A stretch of 64,000 bases of DNA, from the NCBI RefSeq assembly GCF_003627795.1, contig NZ_CP032684.1:2519001-2583000 (forward strand). Reading direction: 5' to 3'. This document shows, one piece after another, positions 52,196-64,000 of this stretch. The notes under the pieces were generated by a model, which had not been told where the DNA came from, did no database searches, and worked only from the letters and a program-made list of their open reading frames with translations. A program made the position numbers and the translations under genes. Each line of letters starts with the position of its first letter. The first letter of the stretch is position 1. This DNA comes from Rhizobium sp. CCGE531 (GTDB taxonomy: Bacteria > Pseudomonadota > Alphaproteobacteria > Rhizobiales > Rhizobiaceae).

Positions 52196-53455
52196 TTACT
52201 TGCCGGGCTTGTACCAGCTGTCGAGACCCTTCTGGAGCTTCTCGCTAGCCTTTTCCGGCGTATCCGTGCCGTTGATCACGTTTGCGGATTCGGTCCAAGT
52301 TTCATTTTCCAGATTCGGCTTACCGCGCGACAGGATCTGATAGGTGGAGCGAACGGTCGACTTGTGATTGTCGCGCCAGGAGACGAACTCCTGCGCAAGT
52401 GCATCGCTCATCTTTACCGGATGCGAGTTCAGGCTGAAGAAGCCAGGCAGCGAGTTAGCGTAAATGTTGGCGAACTCGTCGGAAGCAACCCAGCTCAGGA
52501 ACTTCTTGGCTTCTTCCGGATGCTTGCCCTTGGCGTTCAGGCCGACGCCGATATCCGGATGGTCGGAGATGTAGGCCGTATCGCCAGCCTTTGTGACCGG
52601 CGGCGGGAATGCGCCCATCTTGAACTGCGCCTGGGTGTTAAAGAGGGAAATTTCCCAGGAACCGGCCGGATAGATCGCAGCTTTGCCGAGCGTGAAGAGG
52701 TTCTGGCTGTCGGAATAGCTTTGTGCTTCGAAACCATCGCCGAGGTAGGGCTTCCACTTGGTGAGTTCCTTGTAAGGATCGACCCAAGCGGCGTCCGTCA
52801 GCTTTTCCTTGCCTGATATCAGCGCCTTACGACCGTCTTCGCCCTTCCAGTAGTTGGGGCCGATGTTCTGGTAGCCCATGGTTGCGGCTTCCCAGAGATC
52901 CTTCGTGCCCATGGCCATCGGAATGTAGGTGCCGTCGGCCTTGATCTTATCGAGAACAGCAAAGAACTCGTCGCGCGTCGCCGGCACTTTCAGGCCGAGC
53001 TTGTCGAATGCGTCCTTGTTGTAGATGAAGCCGTGGATGACCGAAGCCATCGGCACGCAGAAAGTCGACTTGCCGTCATCGGTGGACCAGGCAGCCTTGG
53101 CGACGGCAGAGAAGTTTTCCATGCCCTTCAGGCTCGTCAGATCGACAAGGTGCTTCTTGTTGAAGAGGTCGAGCGAAGCGTCGAACGGACGGCAGGTGAT
53201 GATGTCGCCCGCGGAGCCGGCGTCGAGCTTGGCGTTCAGTGAGGCGTTGTATTCAGTCGGAGCCGTCGGCGAGAAGACGATCTTGATGCCCGGATTTTTC
53301 GCTTCGAAAGCCGGGATGATCTTTTCCTGCCAGATCTGCAGGTCGTCGTTACGCCAGCTTTCAACCGTCAGCGTCACGTCGGCCGCATGCGCCAGGCTGA
53401 CTGACGTCAGCAGGCTGGATGCAAGAAGCAAGCCTTTCAGAACATTGGTTTTCAT
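52196..53455 (-). CDS. Sugar ABC importer periplasmic binding protein (CUT1 type)
   Basis: 419 residues. The signal peptide (MKTNVLKGLLLASSLLTSVSLAHA-AD) is followed by an SBP_bac_1 fold: WQEKIIPAFEAKNPGIKIVF, GDIITCRPFDASLDLF, VIHGFIYNKDAFDKLGL and ISDHPDIGVGLNAKGKHPEEAKKFL. The ligand is presumably an oligo- or amino-sugar. ATG 53455 has GGAGAGGGAA directly upstream; earlier in-frame starts lie in non-coding sequence. It is first in the operon, divergent from the kinase/regulator pair across 526 bp. Confidence 0.93.
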   Translation of the reverse strand: MKTNVLKGLLLASSLLTSVSLAHAADVTLTVESWRNDDLQIWQEKIIPAFEAKNPGIKIVFSPTAPTEYNASLNAKLDAGSAGDIITCRPFDASLDLFNKKHLVDLTSLKGMENFSAVAKAAWSTDDGKSTFCVPMASVIHGFIYNKDAFDKLGLKVPATRDEFFAVLDKIKADGTYIPMAMGTKDLWEAATMGYQNIGPNYWKGEDGRKALISGKEKLTDAAWVDPYKELTKWKPYLGDGFEAQSYSDSQNLFTLGKAAIYPAGSWEISLFNTQAQFKMGAFPPPVTKAGDTAYISDHPDIGVGLNAKGKHPEEAKKFLSWVASDEFANIYANSLPGFFSLNSHPVKMSDALAQEFVSWRDNHKSTVRSTYQILSRGKPNLENETWTESANVINGTDTPEKASEKLQKGLDSWYKPGK

Positions 53456-53815
53456 TTCCCTCTCCTGTTTTCCGCGCCATAGCAAGGCGCTGTTTTCGAT
53501 CTGAAATCCGCTGGCCTGTCCGAGGAAACGGTCAGCGCTCCGCAGGGACCGCCAATATTGCCGACCCCCCATGCAAAGGGCTTCAGAGGCAAGCTGCCCG
53601 ATCCACCCGATCAATTGCTGCATGTCGCCACTTAGGCGAAGACGCTGCAAGAACCACGCGGGAAACTCATGACGAACGCCGAAGCGAGATCCTCCTGATC
53701 CGAACGGTCGGGACAACGACGAGATGAGCGCCTCTGAGGCTCACCTACCGACTGTTGTTCTTTTGCCGGCTTTGCCGATGTCCATTCGTATTTGTTCCCT
53801 TGCCACGAATTAAGG

Positions 53816-53829
53816 CCAAAAAAATACCA
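53816..53829 (-). promoter_or_regulatory. Candidate operator, left half of an inverted 14-bp pair
   Basis: CCAAAAAAATACCA, which reads TGGTATTTTTTTGG on the minus strand toward the sugar-transport operon. The same 14 bases occur in the opposite orientation at 53943-53956 toward the kinase. Probable site for the GntR-type regulator at 54881 or a shared promoter element. Confidence 0.55.
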
Positions 53830-53942
53830 ATTGTCCAGCCGATTTTAACTTTCGAAGATAAAAATGTCGATGCAAATAAATTTCTCCATATATTTCAATA
53901 TTATATCAGCCAATAAAAATGAGCACATCGCCTATTGGTAAA

Positions 53943-53956
53943 TGGTATTTTTTTGG
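53943..53956 (+). promoter_or_regulatory. Candidate operator, right half of an inverted 14-bp pair
   Basis: TGGTATTTTTTTGG lies 26 bp before the kinase start at 53982, within a run of TTGGTA/ATGGTA/TTGGTA-like half-sites (53935-53965). Exact inverted match to the motif at 53816. Confidence 0.55.
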
Positions 53957-53981
53957 TATTGTATGGAAAAGCGGGGAACAG

Positions 53982-54884
53982 ATGGCATTCGGAGGTATGA
54001 TGGGGCAGTTTGCAATTGGTATCGATGGCGGCGGGACAAGTTGTCGGGCAGCAGTTATCGATCGCACCGGGCAAGTGCTCGGTACCGGCAAGGCCGGGGC
54101 GGCCAATATCCTCTCCGACCTGGAAAACTCGTTGATCCATATCGTCGCCTCGGCAAGACAGGCGCTGATCGATGCAAAGCTGGACCCGGAACTGCTGCAG
54201 AAGCTGCCGGCGGTCATCGGAACCGCGGGAGCCAATGTAGGCAATTATGGCAAACGGGTCGAAGGTGCCCTGCCCTTTGCAAGCACGCGCGTGGTCACCG
54301 ATGCGACGATTGCGCTTCAAGGTGCGCTCGGCGACGCGGATGGGATTATAGGCGCCTTCGGCACCGGCTCCGTCTACAATGCCCGCCGCGATGGCAAGAG
54401 CTGGGGGATCGGCGGCTGGGGCTTTGTCATCGGCGATCAGGCCAGCGGCGCACGCCTAGGTCGCGACCTGCTCGAGCGAGCTCTTCTGGCCCATGATGGC
54501 GTAATGACGGGCTCCGCACTGACGACATCGATCATGGCCGAATACGGCAACGATCCGGAACGGATCGTCGAATTTGCTCACGTATCGAAGCCCAAGGATT
54601 TCGCCCGCTACGCTCCGATCGTGTTCGAATGTGCCGGAGCGGAGGATGTCGTCGCCATCGATATCGTCAGGACGGCGGCGAGATCCATAACCGACAGTCT
54701 TAACGCATTGCTTTGGCCGGGATGCCCCTCGATCTGCCTTCTCGGCGGCCTTGCCCAGGCCTATCGTCCCTGGCTTGATGATCGGCACAAGGCGATGCTC
54801 GCCGAACCCAAGGGCGATGTCTTGCGCGGCGCCGTGGAGCTGGCGGCAAAATTGCTGCGGGGTGGAGAGGGAAATAGGGCATGA
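53982..54884 (+). CDS. BadF/BadG/BcrA/BcrD-type sugar kinase (N-acetylglucosamine kinase-like)
   Basis: 300 residues of the ASKHA fold. The phosphate-1 loop is AIGIDGGGTSCRAAVID, then AGAANILSD, the general-base region VVTDATIALQGAL, GIIGAFGTGSVYNARRDG (phosphate 2) and LLGGLAQAYRPWL (adenosine). This matches NagK/GspK-like kinases for N-acetylglucosamine or glucosamine. ATG 53982 has GGGGA 4-5 nt upstream; ATG 54000 with GGAGG is an alternative. The stop overlaps the regulator start (ATGA). It likely phosphorylates the sugar imported by the divergent ABC system. Confidence 0.88.
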   Translation: MAFGGMMGQFAIGIDGGGTSCRAAVIDRTGQVLGTGKAGAANILSDLENSLIHIVASARQALIDAKLDPELLQKLPAVIGTAGANVGNYGKRVEGALPFASTRVVTDATIALQGALGDADGIIGAFGTGSVYNARRDGKSWGIGGWGFVIGDQASGARLGRDLLERALLAHDGVMTGSALTTSIMAEYGNDPERIVEFAHVSKPKDFARYAPIVFECAGAEDVVAIDIVRTAARSITDSLNALLWPGCPSICLLGGLAQAYRPWLDDRHKAMLAEPKGDVLRGAVELAAKLLRGGEGNRA

Positions 54885-55645
54885 CCGAAGATTTGAGCGC
54901 GATCTTCTCGCCGGAGCGCCTTTCTGGAGGCGGCACAGGCCCACTGTATGTCAAGCTGCGGCGCACGCTCGAAGAGGCTGTGAAGGTCGGACGGCTGAAA
55001 CATGGCGATGCGCTTCCGCCGGAGCGTGACATCGCCGAATTCGCCGCGGTCAGCCGCGTCACCGTGCGCAAGGCAATCGACCATCTCGTCGCCGAAGGCA
55101 TCCTTGTCCGCCGCCACGGTTCCGGCACCTTCGTCGCAAAGCCGGTATCCAAAGTGGAGCAACGCCTGTCGCAACTCACGTCCTTTACCGAGGACATGGC
55201 GAGACGCGGAATGACCGCTCGTTCCGAATGGCTGCACAAGGGCGTGCACACTCCCTCCCCGGACGAGATGATGATTCTCGGCCTTGCGGCCGACACCAAG
55301 GTATCGCGGCTGAGCCGCCTGCGCATTGCCGACGACCAGCCGCTCGCGATCGAGCACGCCAGCGTCTCCGGTGAGTTCCTGCCGGATCCGTCGGTGGTGA
55401 CAACATCGCTCTATGCGGAACTGGAGAAGCGGCAGGTGCGCCCCGTTCGCGCCGTTCAGCGCATATCCGCAACCAACATGAAAGAGGCGGATGCCGGGCT
55501 GCTCGGCGTTCCCGTGGGAGCCGCCGGCCTCTCGATCGAGCGTATCTCCTATCTCGGCTCCGGCAGAGCCGTTGAATTCACGCGATCGCTTTATCGCGGC
55601 GATGCCTATGATTTCGTCGCGGAGCTGACGATAGGCGCGAACTAG
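54881..55645 (+). CDS. GntR/UTRA transcriptional regulator (NagR/DasR-like)
   Basis: 254 residues. The GntR winged helix (LPPERDIAEFAAVSRVTVRKAIDHLVAEGILVRRHGSGTFVA) is followed by a UTRA effector domain from about residue 100 (TSFTEDMARRGMTARSEWL, LSRLRIADDQPLAIEHASV, FTRSLYRGDAYDFVAEL). HutC-subfamily members of this type sense amino-sugar phosphates. Coupled to the kinase gene by a 4-nt overlap, it probably controls the kinase and the divergent importer through the paired motif between them. Confidence 0.9.
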   Translation: MTEDLSAIFSPERLSGGGTGPLYVKLRRTLEEAVKVGRLKHGDALPPERDIAEFAAVSRVTVRKAIDHLVAEGILVRRHGSGTFVAKPVSKVEQRLSQLTSFTEDMARRGMTARSEWLHKGVHTPSPDEMMILGLAADTKVSRLSRLRIADDQPLAIEHASVSGEFLPDPSVVTTSLYAELEKRQVRPVRAVQRISATNMKEADAGLLGVPVGAAGLSIERISYLGSGRAVEFTRSLYRGDAYDFVAELTIGAN

Positions 55646-55680
55646 CGCAAATCTGCGCAGCAGAAAGAATCCGGGAATCA

Positions 55681-55721
55681 AAAAAACGCCGCCCCAGCTT
55701 GAGTAGCTGGGGCGGCGTTTT
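55681..55721. terminator. Bidirectional terminator between the GntR regulator and metH
   Basis: A 15-bp perfect stem, AACGCCGCCCCAGCT / AGCTGGGGCGGCGTT, with a 5-nt loop, flanked by AAAA and TTT runs on the respective sides. It serves both convergent genes. Confidence 0.95.
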
Positions 55722-55775
55722 CATGCTGAATCAAATTCCAAGCAAAACAGCTCAAGCCGTTGAAACAGTTGGCGA

Positions 55776-59540
<3,765 letters not shown>

Positions 59541-59557
59541 AAGCGAATTCCTCTGGC

Positions 59558-59579
59558 CTGATTGCGACTCCGCAATCAG
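59558..59579 (-). promoter_or_regulatory. Perfect hairpin in the metH leader
   Basis: CTGATTGCG-GAGT-CGCAATCAG on the minus strand: a 9-bp perfect stem with a tetraloop. It lies just after the operator palindrome and ends 17 nt before the metH ATG, immediately upstream of the AGAGGA ribosome-binding site. No U-run follows, so it is not an intrinsic terminator; mRNA stability or translation control is possible. Confidence 0.65.
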
Positions 59580-59582
59580 ATC

Positions 59583-59602
59583 ACATAAAGATATCTTTAT
59601 GT
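59583..59602 (-). promoter_or_regulatory. metH operator palindrome (same core as at the ArsR-MT/metF promoter)
   Basis: ACATAAAGATATCTTTATGT, a perfect 20-bp palindrome containing the 16-bp core also found at 18810-18825. It directly follows a consensus-like -35, TTGACA (59605-59600 on the minus strand), and so fills the promoter spacer, a position suited to repression. Confidence 0.82.
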
Positions 59603-59782
59603 CAACATATCTACGCCCATGTTTGGCATTGCGCAAGCATTTCAGGAAAAGACAAACTGAGCGAATTGCCATTCGACCATGGACAACGCGAGGGTAGCGA
59701 CACAGTTTCATCCCCATAACGCCATGACAGCGCTTTCGGGCGGCGCTATACGGCTTCTGGAAAAGAATCCAAGGAGGATGGC

Positions 59783-61039
59783 ATGAACATACAGGTTGAA
59801 CCCGCAGCGCTCGGAAACTGGAGCACCCGTGCCTACCATCGGCGCTGGCTGCTCGACCAGGCCGATGCGCTTTTTAATTTCTTCCAGTATCGCGCCGTCA
59901 ATCCCAAGGGTGGTTTCTACGACATGAATGATGCCGGCAAACCGTTGGATGCGGCTAATCCCGTGCGCGGCATCCATTCGGCGGCTCGCATGGTGCATTG
60001 CTTCTCGATCGGATCACTGCTCGGCCGTCCCGGCTCGAACGAAATTGTCGATCATGGAATGAACTATCTATGGAATCATCATCGCGACACGAAGCATGGC
60101 GGCTATGTCTGGTCCCTGAACAATGATGGCCCCGTCGACTCCAGCAAGCAGGGTTATGGTCACGCTTTCGTACTGCTTGCCGCGTCTTCGGCCAAGACGA
60201 TTGGCCATCCTCTGGCCGACGGTATGCTTGCCGACGTTGTCGAAATTCTGAACTCGAAGTTTTGGGAAGCAAAGCACGGGGCGATTGCCGAGGAATTCAA
60301 CCAGGAATGGTCTCCGATCGACGGCAGCAACTATCGCGGCCAGAATTCCAACATGCATCTGACGGAAGCGCTTATGGCCGCTTTCGAGGTCACGGGCGAA
60401 AAGGCGTATCTCGACAAGGCCGAAAGCATCGCGGATCTCGTCATTCGCCGCTCTGCCGGCTCCGTTGGCTGGCGTGTGGCCGAACACTTCAACGCCGATT
60501 GGGTGCTCGACAAGAATTATCGCGGCAATGAAATGTTCCGCCCGTCCGGCACGACGCCGGGGCATTGGTTGGAATGGGCGCGACTTATCCTGCAGCTTTG
60601 GTCGTTGGGGGAAAAGCGTCACGACTGGATGCCGGACGCTGCGAGAGGTCTCTTCTCGCAGTCCATGGCCCTTGGCTGGGACAACGAAAAAGGCGGCTTC
60701 TTCTATACACTCGACTGGGAAGATGCGCCCGCCAAGCGCAACAAGCTCTGGTGGCCGGCCTGCGAGGGTGCAGGTGCAGCTCACTATCTGAATGAACACG
60801 TTCCGAGCGACTTCCACGAAGAAAGCTATAGGAAGATTTGGAGCGTGATCGGCCGGGCGTTCGTCGACCACACCAATGGCGGCTGGCATGAAGAGCTGAC
60901 AGAGGGTCTCGTTCCGGCCCATACGCTATTCCCGGGCAAGGGCGATATCTATCACGCCTTGCAGGCGTGCCTGATCCCCCTCTTCCCGGCAACGGGCAGT
61001 CTGCCGAAGGTCATCGCCGAGGCCGGCGGAAAAATCTGA
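59783..61039 (+). CDS. AGE-family sugar epimerase/isomerase (mannose isomerase / YihS-like)
   Basis: 418 residues of the (alpha/alpha)6-barrel N-acylglucosamine 2-epimerase family. Seen: [78 protein letters not shown] with catalytic-type His, [20 protein letters not shown] and [11 protein letters not shown]. The motifs favour an aldose-ketose isomerase acting on free mannose or sulfoquinovose-like sugars over a GlcNAc 2-epimerase. ATG 59783 has AAGGAGG 5 nt upstream. Monocistronic, divergent from metH. Confidence 0.88.
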   Translation: MNIQVEPAALGNWSTRAYHRRWLLDQADALFNFFQYRAVNPKGGFYDMNDAGKPLDAANPVRGIHSAARMVHCFSIGSLLGRPGSNEIVDHGMNYLWNHHRDTKHGGYVWSLNNDGPVDSSKQGYGHAFVLLAASSAKTIGHPLADGMLADVVEILNSKFWEAKHGAIAEEFNQEWSPIDGSNYRGQNSNMHLTEALMAAFEVTGEKAYLDKAESIADLVIRRSAGSVGWRVAEHFNADWVLDKNYRGNEMFRPSGTTPGHWLEWARLILQLWSLGEKRHDWMPDAARGLFSQSMALGWDNEKGGFFYTLDWEDAPAKRNKLWWPACEGAGAAHYLNEHVPSDFHEESYRKIWSVIGRAFVDHTNGGWHEELTEGLVPAHTLFPGKGDIYHALQACLIPLFPATGSLPKVIAEAGGKI

Positions 61040-61046
61040 GATTGGC

Positions 61047-61076
61047 GGCGGCGCCCGGCGCGAGCCTGGCGCCGCC
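61047..61076. terminator. GC-rich hairpin between convergent genes
   Basis: GGCGGCGCC pairs perfectly with GGCGCCGCC around a 12-nt loop, between the AGE-isomerase stop (61039) and the UPF0303 stop (61085). There is no U-run on either side, so it may act as a roadblock or Rho-linked end. Confidence 0.5.
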
Positions 61077-61084
61077 TCAGCCAT

Positions 61085-61573
61085 CTATGCAAGGTTGAGA
61101 TTGTGAAGTTCGTGGCCAAGCGTCAGAGCCAGCGCCTCGACAACGAGATTGTGGTCCTCGCGCTGCGGAAGGCCCGAAACGGTGACTGCGCCGATGCAGC
61201 CGGTGCCGTTGACGAAAATGGGGAAGCTGCCGCCGGATGCCGCATATTCGGCGCTCGAAAGCCCATTGTCCTCGATCGTTTTCCCCTGCTGCTGCAGCCG
61301 CAGGGTGCTGGCATAGCTGCTGCGGAAATAGCGCAAGACCATGTTGCGCTTCCGGCGAATCCAGTTGGAATTGTCGGGGGTAGAGCCGGGTAAGGCTACA
61401 TAGAAAACCGGCATCGAATGCAGCGTGATATCGATGGCGACGCCCAGATTGCGCTCGCTGGCCAGGTCGCGCAGCAACTTGCCGAGTACCCAGGCGGTCG
61501 AAAGATCGAAAGCGTCGAAACGCAGCGTTTCCTCTTGAAGCCCGATGCGAGCAAGGTCCTGGTCGATCGTCAT
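61085..61573 (-). CDS. UPF0303 / HbpS-like (DUF336) protein
   Basis: 162 residues of the GlcG/HbpS fold. Seen: FDLSTAWVLGKLLRDLASERNLGVAIDITLHSMPVFYVALPGS, NWIRRKRNMVLRYFRSSYAS, ASGGSFPIFVNGTGCIGAVTVSGLPQREDH and the final VVEALA. The family is described as heme-binding or cofactor-binding; function here is undetermined. ATG 61573 opens the protein. It lies 59 bp after the start region of the TupA-like gene's 3' end and shares its strand. Confidence 0.82.
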   Translation of the reverse strand: MTIDQDLARIGLQEETLRFDAFDLSTAWVLGKLLRDLASERNLGVAIDITLHSMPVFYVALPGSTPDNSNWIRRKRNMVLRYFRSSYASTLRLQQQGKTIEDNGLSSAEYAASGGSFPIFVNGTGCIGAVTVSGLPQREDHNLVVEALALTLGHELHNLNLA

Positions 61574-61632
61574 GGAAAACCTTCCCTAAAAATGGATCGG
61601 CCTATCAAACGCGGGGAGAGTGATTTGTCCAC

Positions 61633-62580
61633 CTATCTCTTTGGGACTTCGAAACCGAGCCGCCACTTTTGACCGATGAAGAGGTCATATTCTTCCGGCT
61701 CGAACGCCTCGAAGCCCCCGCCTGGATAGAAGGTCAGTTCGCCCACGCGGACCCAGGCCGCCGACGCATAGAGATCGACACGAACGAAATCGATATCATG
61801 CGCCACGGTTTCAGCGACATGGATCATTTCATCCAGCCGCGGGGGGCGCGCAACTTCGCCTGGATAAAGGCCGAGGTAATCCGCATCGTAAAACGGCAGC
61901 TTCTGCCAGTCGGGCGTATAGTTGCAGGAATAGCCTCGGCCATTCTCGCGTATGTCGATCTCGATATGAGAAACCTTGCCGTTGAAGGTGAAGAGCCGAT
62001 AATCCCAAGGAACTCGGCCATCGACGAGCAACATGCTTTCTATGAGAATACGGCGCTCCAATTGGCTGTAAGCCCACTCCCTGTTGTAGGAAGCGTGATC
62101 AATCAATCGCCACTCAGCCGAGGGATCATTCTTGAGGAGCCGGTCCACATCTGCCTCTGCGTAAAGAAATCGTCCCACACCACTCGCATGGGTCGGCTTA
62201 ACGACCGCAGGCAAGGAAATTTCCGACCAATCCACGGAAGCCAGGTCCGTCCCAACCCAAAGAGTGGGAATGACATATTGACTGCCAACGCGTTCTGCAA
62301 TCAGCGCCTTGGCGGCCGCCTTGTCCACGAAGCGTGGAAAGAGAGGGTTGCGATCGTATAGCTTCCGCGCCTGCACCTTGTCGGTAAAGGTTTGAGGTGA
62401 TGTCAAATTGGGGAACTTGCCGCGGATGGTGCGATATTTCAGAGCACAATATGGCCTGTCCGGCAAAGGCGACATAAAGCGCCATAGGAGATTGTGCATC
62501 CGCTTGCGCAACCCCTTTTGCAGATATCCCGGAATGAGAAATCCATCCCGTTCAGTGGCTCGATCTGTCATGGCAGCCAT
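61633..62580 (-). CDS. TupA-like ATP-grasp protein (surface polysaccharide/teichuronopeptide-type)
   Basis: About 315 residues. Seen: KYRTIRGKFPNLTSPQTFTDKVQ, the substrate/ATP region LPAVVKPTHASGVGRF, RILIESMLLVDGRVPWDYRLFTFNGKV and FVRVDLYASAAWVRVGELTFYPGGGFEAF, which are the TupA-like ATP-grasp hallmarks (metal-binding Asp/Glu in DLY and GELTFYPG). These enzymes likely attach amino acids or other groups to surface polysaccharides. Starts at 62592 (TTG), 62580 and 62571 are possible; none has a clear Shine-Dalgarno sequence. It is divergent from a flippase gene, supporting a cell-surface glycan role. Confidence 0.8.
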   Translation of the reverse strand: MAAMTDRATERDGFLIPGYLQKGLRKRMHNLLWRFMSPLPDRPYCALKYRTIRGKFPNLTSPQTFTDKVQARKLYDRNPLFPRFVDKAAAKALIAERVGSQYVIPTLWVGTDLASVDWSEISLPAVVKPTHASGVGRFLYAEADVDRLLKNDPSAEWRLIDHASYNREWAYSQLERRILIESMLLVDGRVPWDYRLFTFNGKVSHIEIDIRENGRGYSCNYTPDWQKLPFYDADYLGLYPGEVARPPRLDEMIHVAETVAHDIDFVRVDLYASAAWVRVGELTFYPGGGFEAFEPEEYDLFIGQKWRLGFEVPKR

Positions 62581-62664
62581 CTTGAGTTTCAACTAGAACG
62601 CAAGTGAAAACTATCAGCCCGCCTTTAACACAAGGTTATGCGTCAGCCTTCAAGATGGATGACC

Positions 62665-64000
62665 ATGAGCACGTCTGCATCCAATCTTCTTAGAAGCTCG
62701 CTGATCAGCCTGGCAGCAACATCCATTTCGCTGGCCGCGGGCTTCGCGAGCAGTGTCATCGCCGCCCGTCTGCTTGGTCCCGCCGGATCAGGCAAGGTCG
62801 CTTATGCATTATGGGTTGCGACGTCAGCTGCAGCGCTGGCGGACATGGGCTTGCCTCAGACCTTGCTACGCAATGCAGGAAGCCTCTCGGGCAATGGCGA
62901 CGCGTGGAAAACACTGGTCCGTACGGCGCTGCGCAGCTTTCTCATATCCGTCGGCATGATTACAGCGGCGATTCTGCTCTTTGCTTTAATCACTTATGTT
63001 CACCGCGATGCACGGCATGCCTGGTTCTGGCTGGTCACCGGGCTCCTGTTCCTGAGCTATGCGTTCTATGTGTTATCGACCGCCGTGGCACGCGGAAGAA
63101 ACCGCTTCGGTCAAACGGCCCGCATGACTTTACTGGGCGGAACGATGCAAGTTCCGCTTGTCTTCGCCGGAGCCTGGTTGCTAGGCCCGACGGGCGCTTT
63201 GATCGGCTATGTCGCCCGCTACCTGCCGCAAGCATTGAAATTGCGGAGTTATATCGATCCCACCTCAAAATATTCGCGGAACGCGCTGACACCGGAAATG
63301 TTGCGCTATGGCCGGTATATGTGGCTTAGCGATCTCATCGAGATCCTCGTCCTCTCGCGCATAGAGTTCCTTTTTCTCGGTATCTTTCTCTCTCCGACCA
63401 GCATTGGCTTCTTCGCTGCGGGCCTCGGCCTGGCCGGGCTCATTGAACAGGTCATGCTGCAGATATCGCCGGCATTGATCGTCAATTTCACCGAAGCACA
63501 TGCTCGAAATGACCAGCAGGCGCTTGATGCGGCATATGAGCGTGTGATCCGCGTCGTCGCCCTGGTCATGCTGCCGGTCAGCCTCGGCGGCGCAACCATC
63601 ATGCCCGAGCTTTTACCGCTGATCTTCGGCGAAGCCTTTGAGCCGGCCATTCCCGCAGCAGCCACCCTGCTGGCCTTTGTCTGGCTCGCCGGTATATCGG
63701 TGATACCGTGGGGTATAATCGGCGCTTCCGGGCGCAGCGCTGTTTTGCTGTGCATACAGATTGCGAGCGGCATATCGACGATATTGTTGCTGACTGTTCT
63801 CGTGCCTCTGCTTGGGCTCGAGGGCGCCGCCATTGCTCGGGCAATGATCGTCACATTGACGTTTACGTTGCTCGGCTGGATGGCTTGGAAATATGTCCGC
63901 GTTGCTGTCCCCATCACAGCCTTGGCAAAAACGATGCTCGCTACTCTTCTTTCCGCGAGCGCAGCAGGTCTCGGCGTTTACAGCCTCGACGGGCCTGCGG
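62665..64000 (+). CDS. Wzx-type polysaccharide flippase (3' end outside window)
   Basis: 445 codons are visible and the frame runs off the window edge. Many hydrophobic helices follow the opening STSASNLLRSSLISLAATS; ARLLGPAGSGKVAYALWVA and LRYGRYMWLSDLIEIL then SRIEFLFLGIFLSPTSIGFFAAGLGLA fit the MOP/PST exporters that flip lipid-linked oligosaccharides. ATG 62665 was read by hand; a different-frame ATG at 62655 is not used. It is divergent from the TupA-like gene 84 bp away, suggesting the start of a surface-polysaccharide locus beyond the window. Confidence 0.85.
   Translation, partial: MSTSASNLLRSSLISLAATSISLAAGFASSVIAARLLGPAGSGKVAYALWVATSAAALADMGLPQTLLRNAGSLSGNGDAWKTLVRTALRSFLISVGMITAAILLFALITYVHRDARHAWFWLVTGLLFLSYAFYVLSTAVARGRNRFGQTARMTLLGGTMQVPLVFAGAWLLGPTGALIGYVARYLPQALKLRSYIDPTSKYSRNALTPEMLRYGRYMWLSDLIEILVLSRIEFLFLGIFLSPTSIGFFAAGLGLAGLIEQVMLQISPALIVNFTEAHARNDQQALDAAYERVIRVVALVMLPVSLGGATIMPELLPLIFGEAFEPAIPAAATLLAFVWLAGISVIPWGIIGASGRSAVLLCIQIASGISTILLLTVLVPLLGLEGAAIARAMIVTLTFTLLGWMAWKYVRVAVPITALAKTMLATLLSASAAGLGVYSLDGPA

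Larger units (their letters stand above)
53456..53981. other. 526-bp divergent intergenic control region
   Basis: No convincing gene. The left ~350 bp is GC-rich with no strong coding signal. The right ~165 bp (from about 53815) is very AT-rich and contains the paired TGGTATTTTTTTGG motifs. The binding-protein gene and the kinase gene face away from here, so both promoters and a long leader for the binding-protein mRNA should be inside. Confidence 0.6.

Noticed and set aside
59541..59640. SAM, SAH or cobalamin riboswitch upstream of metH
   Set aside because: The leader is under 70 nt and contains only one simple hairpin; none of the conserved cores of those riboswitches is present.

Overview
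The window looks like chromosomal DNA of a Rhizobiaceae bacterium (Rhizobium / R. tropici-R. leguminosarum type). The evidence is the high-GC coding style, the mraZ-rsmH end of a cell-division (mra/dcw) cluster next to rnpB, betaine-lipid genes btaAB, a Brucella/rhizobial-type lumazine synthase (RibH2) behind an FMN riboswitch, a PPi-dependent phosphofructokinase, and a repeat at 9.4 kb resembling rhizobial intergenic mosaic elements. All family names come from reading translated sequence; no database search was run.

Layout. 0-16.4 kb: rsmH and mraZ with a four-repeat MraZ operator over the promoter, rnpB, an FAD oxidase, and an unusual density of cell-wall enzymes (two SLT lytic transglycosylases, an AmpD-type amidase, a GH25 muramidase, an MltB-type transglycosylase). 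These are interleaved with a TerB/DnaJ protein, pfp, a LysE exporter, a serine hydrolase, btaAB with a possible Pho box, and an EamA exporter. 16.6-18.8 kb: a 25-residue membrane peptide gene, then an ArsR/methyltransferase fusion regulator co-transcribed with metF. 18.9-20.2 kb: two apparently identical head-to-tail copies of an IS200-type element abutting the ettA terminator. 20.2-31.1 kb: ettA, RNase T2, an alpha/beta hydrolase, EamA, a CoA-transferase/TPP-enzyme pair, RidA, a DUF442 phosphatase-like protein, a DUF4432 epimerase-like protein and an L,D-transpeptidase. 31.2-33.5 kb: a FitAB-type toxin-antitoxin pair with operator, then a complete IS701-family element with TTAG target duplication.

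33.5-45.3 kb is the most interesting metabolic block: iron alcohol dehydrogenase, aldehyde dehydrogenase, a glutamine-synthetase-like gamma-glutamyl ligase, an APC permease and an N-formylglutamate amidohydrolase-family enzyme. All five are on the minus strand, divergent from an RpiR regulator and a four-gene ABC importer. The enzyme set fits a gamma-glutamylation route for an amino alcohol (ethanolamine-like), with an alcohol dehydrogenase in place of the amine oxidase of the putrescine Puu pathway.

45.3-48 kb: FMN riboswitch-ribH2, a VOC protein, and a methyltransferase/PhnF-like regulator pair. 48-55.7 kb: a CUT1-type sugar ABC importer with a Gfo/Idh/MocA dehydrogenase, divergent from a BadF/GlcNAc-kinase-like kinase and a GntR/UTRA regulator; the same 14-bp motif lies in inverted orientation at both promoters. 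55.8-59.6 kb: metH, whose promoter carries the same 16-bp perfect palindrome as the ArsR-methyltransferase/metF promoter 41 kb away, which suggests one methionine regulon. 59.8-64 kb: an AGE-family sugar isomerase, a UPF0303 protein, a TupA-like ATP-grasp protein and the start of a Wzx-type flippase. No tRNA, CRISPR array or prophage was seen.
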